Shown one piece after another: positions 58,504-64,000 of a stretch of 64,000 bases of DNA. This stretch comes from Serpens sp035497915 (GTDB lineage Bacteria; Pseudomonadota; Gammaproteobacteria; Pseudomonadales; Pseudomonadaceae): NCBI RefSeq assembly GCF_035497915.1, contig NZ_DATJCS010000021.1:1-64000 (forward strand), written 5' to 3'. The stretch's first letter is position 1; each line of letters opens with the position of its first letter. The translations under genes and the position numbers were made by a program. Below the pieces are notes generated by a model, which searched no databases, had not been told where the DNA came from, and worked only from the letters and a program-made list of their open reading frames with translations.

Positions 58504-59580
58504 TTAGTGGCGCGGCAGCGCGCGTTCATACCAGCTGCGGCTGTTGTTGATCAGCTTCACCAGCCATAGCATCACCGGCACCTCGATCAGCACGCCGACC
58601 ACCGTGGCCAGCGCGGCGCCGGAGTTGAAGCCGTACAGCACGATGGCCACCGCCACCGCGAGTTCGAAGAAGTTGGAGGCGCCGATCATGGTCGAGGGGC
58701 CGGCCACATCGTGACGGACTTTGAGCGAGCGGTTCAGGGCGTAGCCCAGGGCTGCGATGAACAGCGTCTGCAGCAGGATCGGCACCGCCAGCATGCCGAT
58801 GACCAGGGGTTGGGCGACGATGGCTTCACCCTGGAAGGAGAACAGCAGCACCAGGGTAGCGAGCAGGGCGACGATGGAGAACGGCGAGATCTTCGCCAGT
58901 GCGGCCTGGAAGGTCGCCTCGCCACGCGTCATCAGTCGGGCGCGCAGGAACTGGGCAATCGCCAGCGGGATGACGATGTACATCACTACCGATAGCAGCA
59001 GGGTGTCCCAGGGCACCGGAATCGACGACACGCCGAGCAGCAGGGCAACGATGGGCGCGAAGGCGAACACCATCACCAGGTCATTGAGCGCCACCTGGGT
59101 GAGAGTGAAGTTGGCGTTGCCGTTGCACAGGTTGCTCCACACGAACACCATCGCCGTGCAGGGCGCGGCGCCGAGCAGGATCAGCCCGGCCATGTAACTG
59201 TCCAGTTCGCCGGCGGGCAGCCAGTCGGCGAACAGCACCTTGATGAACAGCCAGCCGATCAGCGCCATGGAGAACGGCTTGACCACCCAGTTGACGAACA
59301 GGGTGACGCCCATGCCGGCCTTCTGCTGGCGCACCTCGTGCAGCGCGCCGAAGTCGATCTTCATCAGCATCGGGATGATCATCACCCAGATCAGCACGCC
59401 GACCGGCAGATTGACCTTGGCCACCTCCAGCGCGCCGACCGCCTGCGCCGCCGCCGGCAGGTACAGACCGAGCAGGGTGCCGGCAACGATGCACAGGAAG
59501 ACCCAGAGAGTCAGGTAGCGCTCGAAGACACCGAGCGGGGCGCCGGCGGCCTGGGCCGCCACTTCACAGGGACTGGACAT
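58504..59580 (-). CDS. acr3: Arsenite efflux transporter Acr3
   Basis: 358-residue arsenite carrier of the ACR3 family (BART superfamily) with ten hydrophobic helices; it exports As(III) driven by the proton gradient. The essential Cys lies in GAAPCTAMVFVWSN (Cys141) and the conserved Glu is in GVLIEVPVMLW (about residue 334). SMIGASNFFELAVA-type sequence also fits the family. ATG at 59580 has AAGGA six bases upstream. It is the first gene of the leftward arm and diverges from arsR. Confidence 0.94.
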   Translation of the reverse strand: MSSPCEVAAQAAGAPLGVFERYLTLWVFLCIVAGTLLGLYLPAAAQAVGALEVAKVNLPVGVLIWVMIIPMLMKIDFGALHEVRQQKAGMGVTLFVNWVVKPFSMALIGWLFIKVLFADWLPAGELDSYMAGLILLGAAPCTAMVFVWSNLCNGNANFTLTQVALNDLVMVFAFAPIVALLLGVSSIPVPWDTLLLSVVMYIVIPLAIAQFLRARLMTRGEATFQAALAKISPFSIVALLATLVLLFSFQGEAIVAQPLVIGMLAVPILLQTLFIAALGYALNRSLKVRHDVAGPSTMIGASNFFELAVAVAIVLYGFNSGAALATVVGVLIEVPVMLWLVKLINNSRSWYERALPRH

Positions 59581-59645
59581 GATGTTTCCTTTTTCTTGCA
59601 GGTGCCGGACGGCAGGTGGTCAGGTGCCAGGCCTTGAGTGCCGAT

Positions 59646-59665
59646 ACATTCGAAAATCTGAATGT
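59646..59665. promoter_or_regulatory. Putative ArsR operator, acr3 side
   Basis: A perfect inverted repeat ACATTC-N8-GAATGT about 65 bases before the acr3 start. The spacing and the ATTC/GAAT cores resemble ArsR-binding sites. Confidence 0.55.
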
Positions 59666-59783
59666 TTTGGTTTCTCTGCCTGCGTGATGGGCGCCCGTAC
59701 GGAAGATGAGTATTCCATCCCCTCGCTGTGGCGCCCTAGGTGCCGGCGCTCGCAGGCTTTACTTCATATGTGGCGGATAATAT

Positions 59784-59799
59784 ATTCGCCAAAACGAAT
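59784..59799. promoter_or_regulatory. Putative ArsR operator, arsR side
   Basis: ATTCG-N6-CGAAT overlaps the candidate TATATT -10 box of arsR, so binding there would block transcription of the rightward arm. Confidence 0.6.
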
Positions 59800-59890
59800 T
59801 AACAACCGAGCCTTACGATGAGCCGCAAAACCAGATCCGCGAGCGCATCAAGATGTTCGTGCTGGTGAAGAACAAACACTGAGGATTGCC

Positions 59891-60247
59891 ATGGTCGAGC
59901 ACCTGACCCCCACCACGGTTTTCAAATGCCTGGCCGACGAAACCCGCGCGCGCATGACCCTGCTGATCGCCCGCGAAGGCGAGCTGTGTGTCTGCGAGCT
60001 GACCGCGGCGCTGGAGGAGAGCCAGCCGAAGATTTCCCGCCACCTCGCCCTGCTGCGCAGCAGCGGTGTGCTGGAGGATCGCCGCCAGGGCCAGTGGGTG
60101 CATTACCGTCTGCACCCCGATCTGCCGGACTGGGTGCATGAGATGCTCAGCACCATCCTGGCGGCCAACAAACACTGGCTGCGGCCGAATGCCGAGCGCC
60201 TGGAGGGCATGCGCAACCGCCCCGAGCGCACCGGCGCCTGCGCCTGA
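59891..60247 (+). CDS. arsR: Arsenical resistance operon repressor ArsR
   Basis: 118-residue winged-helix ArsR/SmtB repressor. The As(III)-binding motif ELCVCEL (about residues 31-37, Cys33 and Cys35) matches the classical R773-type ArsR. The recognition helix is SQPKISRHLALLRSSGV. It releases DNA when trivalent arsenic binds. ATG at 59891 has GAGGA six bases upstream. It leads the rightward arm; arsC follows within 16 bases. Confidence 0.95.
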   Translation: MVEHLTPTTVFKCLADETRARMTLLIAREGELCVCELTAALEESQPKISRHLALLRSSGVLEDRRQGQWVHYRLHPDLPDWVHEMLSTILAANKHWLRPNAERLEGMRNRPERTGACA

Positions 60248-60262
60248 CGCATGAGTATTCCC

Positions 60263-60733
60263 ATGAAGGTCCTGTTCCTGTGCACGGCCAACAGTTGCCG
60301 CAGCATTCTCTCCGAAGCCCTGTTCAACCACCTGGCCCCGGCCGGCGTGCGCGCGTACAGCGCCGGCAGCGAGCCGAAGGGCTTCGTCCATCCGCTCACC
60401 CTGGACGCTTTGGAACGAGCGGGCGTGGCCTGCGACGGCCTGTGCAGCAAACCCATCGAGGCGCACGTCGAGCTGCAACCCGACGTGGTCATCACCGTCT
60501 GCGACAAGGCGGCCGGCGAGGCCTGTCCGGTGTTGTTCGGCCCGGCGCTGCGTGCCCACTGGGGGCTGGCGGATCCGTCGGAGGTCACGGGCAGTGACGA
60601 CGCCATCGCCGCCGCATTCGACGCCACGGTCGCCCGGATCAGGAGCCGTATCCAGGCCTTTCTCGCCTTGCCGTTCGACCAGTTGGACAGCGCCGCCCTG
60701 AGAGCGGAACTGGCCCGTATCGGCAGTCTGTAA
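60263..60733 (+). CDS. arsC: Arsenate reductase ArsC (low-molecular-weight phosphatase fold)
   Basis: 156-residue arsenate reductase of the LMW protein tyrosine phosphatase class, which reduces As(V) to As(III) with thiol donors. The P-loop CTANSCRS (residues 7-14) holds catalytic Cys7 and Arg13. Later Cys residues around VCDKAAGEACPV may take part in the disulfide cascade. I chose ATG 60263 (MKVLFLC) by family alignment and a weak ribosome-binding site; an in-frame ATG at 60251 adds four residues. Confidence 0.92.
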   Translation: MKVLFLCTANSCRSILSEALFNHLAPAGVRAYSAGSEPKGFVHPLTLDALERAGVACDGLCSKPIEAHVELQPDVVITVCDKAAGEACPVLFGPALRAHWGLADPSEVTGSDDAIAAAFDATVARIRSRIQAFLALPFDQLDSAALRAELARIGSL

Positions 60734-60798
60734 CCCTTCCCACGGAATCGGCGGAAGCGCGTCAACCTGAGCAGTATCTGATCCCAAGGAAACTCACC

Positions 60799-61292
60799 GT
60801 GTCCCATCCCTACGACATTCTCGGCGTTCCCGGCGGCTCCGGCCGACTGATCTTCACCCCGTGCCCCGGTAGCAAGGACACCAGCGTGGCTGAAGCCCTG
60901 GATACCCTGCGGGCTGCCGGCGCCGAGGCGCTGATCACCCTGATGCCGCGTGGCGAGCTGGAGCAGAACCAGGCCACTGAACTGCCGCGCTGTGCGCCGA
61001 GCGCAACTTGCAGTGGTTTCACCTGCCGGTGTCCGACGAGCAGGTACCGCTGGTCGACTTCGACGCCGCCTGGGAGCAGGCGCGCGGGCGCATCGCGAGC
61101 CTGCTCGGCCAAGGCCGCAGCATTGCCATCCATCGCAAGGGTGGCTCCGGGCGTACCGGGCTGATCGCCGCGCGTATCCTCATCGACTGCGGTCTGTCGC
61201 GCGCCGAGGCCGTCGCCCTGGTTCAGGCCCTGCGCCCAAAAGCCATCCAGCATCCGGCGCACGTCGCCTGGATCGAGCAGTTCGGTCAGTAG
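60799..61292 (+). pseudogene. Decayed CDKN3-type protein tyrosine phosphatase in the ars operon
   Basis: The coding sequence starts MSHPYDILGVPGGS at 60799 and is in frame to about 60990, where it runs on into unrelated residues. The +1 frame continues the protein from CAERNLQWFHLP to the stop at 61292. One missing base near 60990 explains this: adding a C gives PRLCAERNLQW. The P-loop in the second half reads IHRKGGSGRTG, so the catalytic Cys of HCxxGxxR is Arg (CGC for TGC). Both lesions argue for a non-functional copy of the phosphatase that commonly lies in such operons. A sequencing error could explain the frameshift but less easily both. Confidence 0.8.
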
Positions 61293-61301
61293 AGAGCCCA
61301 C

Positions 61302-61625
61302 ATGCTAAAGACGTTTGCCCTGTTTGCCGTAACCGCTGTGGCTGAGATTGTCGGTTGCTACCTGCCTTACCTGTGGCTCAAGCAGGGCAAAAGCGCCTGG
61401 CTGCTGGTGCCGGCGGCGGCTTCGCTGGCGCTGTTCGCCTGGCTGCTGTCGCTGCACCCGACCGCCGCCGGCCGGGTGTACGCCGCCTACGGTGGGGTGT
61501 ACATCGCGGTGGCAATATTCTGGCTGTGGTGGGTGGATGGCATTCGCCCCTCCGGCTGGGATCTGCTCGGTTCCGCCGTGGCCCTTGCCGGCATGGCAAT
61601 CATCATGCTGGCGCCCAGACACTGA
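61302..61625 (+). CDS. ynfA: YnfA/UPF0060 family membrane protein
   Basis: 107-residue four-helix membrane protein of the UPF0060 family, distantly related to small multidrug resistance transporters. The family sequence AEIVGCYLPYLWLKQGKSAW (about residues 14-33), the GRVYAAYGGVYI segment and LLGSAVALAGMAII are clear. It lies between the decayed phosphatase and the GAPDH gene. Its role is unknown; an export function is a family-based guess. Confidence 0.9.
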   Translation: MLKTFALFAVTAVAEIVGCYLPYLWLKQGKSAWLLVPAAASLALFAWLLSLHPTAAGRVYAAYGGVYIAVAIFWLWWVDGIRPSGWDLLGSAVALAGMAIIMLAPRH

Positions 61626-61645
61626 ACTTGTCGGAGAGCACTCCT

Positions 61646-62650
61646 ATGACCATCAAAGTAGGCATCAACGGCTTCGGCCGCATCGGACGACTGGCCCTGC
61701 GTGCGGCCTGGGGCTGGCCGGAGCTGGAGTTCGTGCAGATCAACGACCCGGCCGGCGATGCGGCGACCCACGCCCATCTGCTCAATTTCGATTCGGTGCA
61801 TGGCCGCTGGCAGCACGAGGCGGGCTGCGACGGCGACTGCATCATCATCGCCGGTAAGCGCATCAAGGTCACCGCTAACAAGGCCATCGCCGACACCGAC
61901 TGGTCGGGCTGCGACCTGGTGATCGAGGCCAGCGGCAAGATGAAGACCGTGGCCGTGCTGCAGGGCTACCTGGACCAGGGCGTCAAGCGCGTGGTGGTCA
62001 GCGCGCCGGTCAAGGAGGCGGGCGCACTGAACGTCGTCATGGGCGTCAACGACCGGCTGTTCGACCCGGCGCGGCACCGTATCGTCACCGCCGCGTCCTG
62101 CACCACCAACTGCCTGGCCCCGGTGGTCAAGGTGATCCATGAGCATTTGGGCATCCGCCACGGCTCGATCACCACCATCCACGACCTGACCAACACCCAG
62201 AGCATTCTCGACCAGCCGCACAAGGATCTGCGTCGCGCGCGCGCCTCGCTGATGAGCCTGATCCCGACCACCACCGGTTCGGCCACCGCCATCGCCGAGA
62301 TCTTCCCGGAGCTGCGCGGCAAGCTGAACGGCCACGCGGTGCGCGTGCCGCTGGCCAACGCCTCGCTGACCGACTGCGTGTTCGAGGTGGAGCGCGCCAC
62401 CACGGTCGAGGAGGTCAACCAGCTGCTCAAGGCCGCCGCCGCCGGCGAGCTCAAGGGCATCCTCGGTTACGAGGAACGTCCGCTGGTGTCCATCGACTAC
62501 CGCACCGACCCGCGTTCGTCGATCATCGACGCGCTGTCGACGATGGTGGTCAACGGCACCCAGGTGAAGATCTACGCCTGGTACGACAACGAATGGGGCT
62601 ACGCCAACCGCACCGTGGAGCTGGCCCGGTTGGTGGGCCTGGCCGATTGA
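61646..62650 (+). CDS. gapdh: Glyceraldehyde-3-phosphate dehydrogenase of the ars operon
   Basis: 334-residue type I GAPDH. The NAD-binding GINGFGRIGR starts at residue 6, and the catalytic Cys152 is in ASCTTNCLAP with the usual His in HDLTNTQSIL. In organoarsenical resistance operons this enzyme makes 1-arseno-3-phosphoglycerate from glyceraldehyde-3-phosphate and arsenate. ArsJ, encoded next, then exports it and it breaks down outside the cell. The GAPDH-arsJ pairing strongly supports this role over housekeeping glycolysis. Confidence 0.93.
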   Translation: MTIKVGINGFGRIGRLALRAAWGWPELEFVQINDPAGDAATHAHLLNFDSVHGRWQHEAGCDGDCIIIAGKRIKVTANKAIADTDWSGCDLVIEASGKMKTVAVLQGYLDQGVKRVVVSAPVKEAGALNVVMGVNDRLFDPARHRIVTAASCTTNCLAPVVKVIHEHLGIRHGSITTIHDLTNTQSILDQPHKDLRRARASLMSLIPTTTGSATAIAEIFPELRGKLNGHAVRVPLANASLTDCVFEVERATTVEEVNQLLKAAAAGELKGILGYEERPLVSIDYRTDPRSSIIDALSTMVVNGTQVKIYAWYDNEWGYANRTVELARLVGLAD

Positions 62651-62664
62651 GTGCGGAATCGCCC

Positions 62665-62765
62665 GACCCCTGTGGGGCCGGGTTTATCCCGGCCATCGGC
62701 GGTGGGATTGCCGTCGGTGCGCCGGCCGCACTTCCGCTGGCCGGCGTAAAGCCGGCCCCACAGTT
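62665..62765. repeat. REP-like palindromic region between GAPDH and arsJ (outer)
   Basis: Outer arms CCTGTGGGGCCGG and its complement CCGGCCCCACAG flank several nested GC-rich palindromes (GCCGGG/CCCGGC, GCCGGC). The whole looks like a paired REP element of the TGTGGGGCCGG type seen across Pseudomonas genomes. It could stabilise the upstream mRNA end or separate arsJ expression. Confidence 0.7.
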
Positions 62766-62772
62766 TGCATAG

Positions 62773-62808
62773 GCGGGTTACGACGCTGTGCGGCTAACCC
62801 ACCCTACG
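62773..62808. repeat. REP-like palindrome GGGTTA/TAACCC upstream of arsJ
   Basis: GCGGGTTA and TAACCCACC arms enclose a GC-rich centre, the form CGTAGGGTGGGTTAGCCGC in reverse. I recognise this as a widely dispersed pseudomonad repeat of the mendocina/stutzeri type. It ends about 25 bases before the arsJ start. Confidence 0.7.
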
Positions 62809-62831
62809 ATTCCCTTGCACCAGGCTCTTCC

Positions 62832-64000
62832 ATGCACGCCCTGACCCGCCTTTCCCCCGAAATCCGCCAGTACCTGGTCGTCACCGGCAACTACTGGGCC
62901 TTCACCCTCACCGATGGCGCGCTGCGCATGCTTGTGGTGCTGCATTTCCACGGCCTGGGCTACAGCCCGCTGCAGATCGCCGCGCTGTTCCTGTTCTACG
63001 AAATCTTCGGCGTGGTCACCAACCTGGTTGGCGGCTGGCTGGGCGCGCGCCTGGGGCTGAACCGCACCATGAACATCGGCCTGGGTATGCAGGTCGCGGC
63101 GCTCTTGATGCTCACCGTGCCGGCCGCCATGCTCAGCGTGCCCTGGGTGATGGCCGCGCAGGCGCTGTCCGGCATCGCCAAGGACCTCAACAAGATGAGC
63201 GCCAAGAGCTCCATCAAGCTGCTGGTCCCGGACAGCCAGCAGGGCACCCTGTACCAGTGGGTGGCGGTGCTGACCGGCTCGAAGAACGCCCTCAAGGGTG
63301 TCGGCTTCTTCCTCGGCGGCCTGCTGCTCACCGGGCTGGGTTTCACCAGCGCGGTGCTGGCCATGGCTGCGGTGCTGGCGCTGGTCTGGCTGGCCAGCCT
63401 GGTGCTGCTGAAGAAGGACCTCGGCAAGGCGAAGAGCAAACCCAAGTTCCGCGACCTGCTGTCCAAGAGCCGGGCGATCAACATCCTTTCCGCCGCGCGG
63501 CTGTTTCTGTTCGGCGCCCGCGACGTGTGGTTCGTGGTGGCCCTGCCGGTGTTCCTGGCCAGCAGCTTCGGCTGGGACTTCTGGCAGGTCGGCGGCTTCC
63601 TGGCCAGCTGGGTGATCGGCTACGGCATCGTGCAATCCATCGCCCCGTACTTCACCGGCAAGCGCAGCGGCCGGGTTCCGGATGGCCGCGCCGCCTTCGT
63701 CTGGGCGCTGTTGCTGGCCGGCCTGCCGGCCGCCATCGCCCTGGGCCTGTACAGCGCGCTGCCGGCGCAGGCGGTGCTGATCGGCGGCCTGCTGCTGTTC
63801 GGCGTGCTGTTCGCCATCAACTCCTCGCTGCACAGCTACCTGATCGTCAGCTATGCCAAGGAGGACGGCGTGTCGCTGGACGTGGGCTTCTACTACATGT
63901 CCAACGCGCTGGGTCGGCTGATCGGCACGCTGCTCTCGGGCTGGGTGTTCCAGGCCTACGGGCTGGAAGCCTGCCTGTGGGTGTCCAGCGCTTTCGTGCT
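62832..64000 (+). CDS. arsJ: Organoarsenical efflux MFS transporter ArsJ (partial, runs off window)
   Basis: At least 389 residues of a major facilitator transporter with about ten hydrophobic helices visible before the window end. The N-terminus has NYWAFTLTDGALRMLVVLHF, and the conserved SGIAKDLNKMSAKSSIKLLV loop is a signature of ArsJ proteins. It exports 1-arseno-3-phosphoglycerate made by the adjacent GAPDH. ATG at 62832 has AGG about eight bases upstream. The stop lies beyond 64000. Confidence 0.93.
   Translation, partial: MHALTRLSPEIRQYLVVTGNYWAFTLTDGALRMLVVLHFHGLGYSPLQIAALFLFYEIFGVVTNLVGGWLGARLGLNRTMNIGLGMQVAALLMLTVPAAMLSVPWVMAAQALSGIAKDLNKMSAKSSIKLLVPDSQQGTLYQWVAVLTGSKNALKGVGFFLGGLLLTGLGFTSAVLAMAAVLALVWLASLVLLKKDLGKAKSKPKFRDLLSKSRAINILSAARLFLFGARDVWFVVALPVFLASSFGWDFWQVGGFLASWVIGYGIVQSIAPYFTGKRSGRVPDGRAAFVWALLLAGLPAAIALGLYSALPAQAVLIGGLLLFGVLFAINSSLHSYLIVSYAKEDGVSLDVGFYYMSNALGRLIGTLLSGWVFQAYGLEACLWVSSAFV

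Larger units (their letters stand above)
59581..59890. promoter_or_regulatory. Divergent acr3/arsR control region
   Basis: 310 bp with two inverted repeats that look like ArsR operators (59646-59665 and 59784-59799), placed for the left and right arms respectively. For arsR, TTTACT (59758-59763) and TATATT (59781-59786) form a promoter with 17-bp spacing, overlapped by the second repeat. The remaining 59800-59890 stretch contains an open frame without a recognisable start codon. Confidence 0.6.

Noticed and set aside
59818..59868. Mini-ORF from ATG 59818 upstream of arsR
   Set aside because: Ser/Arg-rich 16 codons without a ribosome-binding site; the overlapping frame looks more coding-like.
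49268..64000. Phage attachment site repeat of the tRNA-Ser 3' end
   Set aside because: I looked for a second copy of the tRNA 3' segment to the right and saw none, nor any integrase, within the window.

Overview
The window is a high-GC gammaproteobacterial chromosome segment that I assign to Pseudomonas. The reasons are a Pseudomonas-type 5S rRNA, a fused nuoCD inside a 13-gene nuo operon, the 531-residue form of isocitrate lyase, side-by-side monomeric and dimeric isocitrate dehydrogenases, and a gene order from nuoN to tRNA-Ser that matches, as far as I remember, the Pseudomonas aeruginosa PAO1 stretch PA2649 to PA2603. REP-like palindromes built around GGGTTA/TAACCC fit the mendocina/stutzeri side of the genus, but species cannot be fixed from the sequence alone.

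Layout. 1-190: the tail of an rrn operon (5S rRNA and terminator). 244-3968: a patatin-like phospholipase, a YuiF/NhaC-type antiporter and an AI-2E/PerM-family permease. 3950-18677: the nuoA-N operon for respiratory complex I, on the minus strand. 18829-24699: isocitrate lyase, a small secretin-domain periplasmic protein, a GNAT acetyltransferase, a RoxA-type ribosomal oxygenase and PurB. 24785-26963: HflD, MnmA and a NudJ-like Nudix hydrolase. 27104-30929: the divergent idh/icd pair. 31007-36989: CspD, ClpS-ClpA, IF-1, the two N-degron aminoacyltransferases (Bpt, Aat) and thioredoxin reductase. 37196-44833: ftsK, lolA, rarA, crcB, serS and cysG. 44912-49355: glutathionyl-hydroquinone reductase, a YbiB-like protein, tusE-B-C-D, a Bax-inhibitor-1 family protein and tRNA-Ser(UGA). 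Most of this is core housekeeping with tight operons and clear terminators.

Right of the tRNA-Ser the content turns accessory. A minus-strand group of two TonB-dependent receptors plus a PepSY/flavodoxin/FNR membrane reductase sits behind a Fur-box-like site and reads as a siderophore uptake and ferric-reduction module. Beyond it lies an arsenic locus with two arms. The leftward arm is acr3, an ArsP-type permease and a CxxC thioredoxin-like protein, met tail-to-tail by a SAM methyltransferase. The rightward arm is arsR, arsC, a decayed phosphatase, ynfA, GAPDH and arsJ, which runs off the window end. The arms diverge from a region holding two inverted repeats that look like ArsR operators. 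Arsenate can be handled by reduction and arsenite export (ArsC, Acr3) or by the GAPDH/ArsJ 1-arseno-3-phosphoglycerate route; the permease may add organoarsenical export.

The most unusual points are the phosphatase remnant in the ars operon (a one-base frameshift plus loss of the catalytic Cys), the permease/Trx/methyltransferase trio, a coding-like open stretch without a start codon just before arsR, and large palindromes between genes. I saw no CRISPR array, insertion sequence or prophage.
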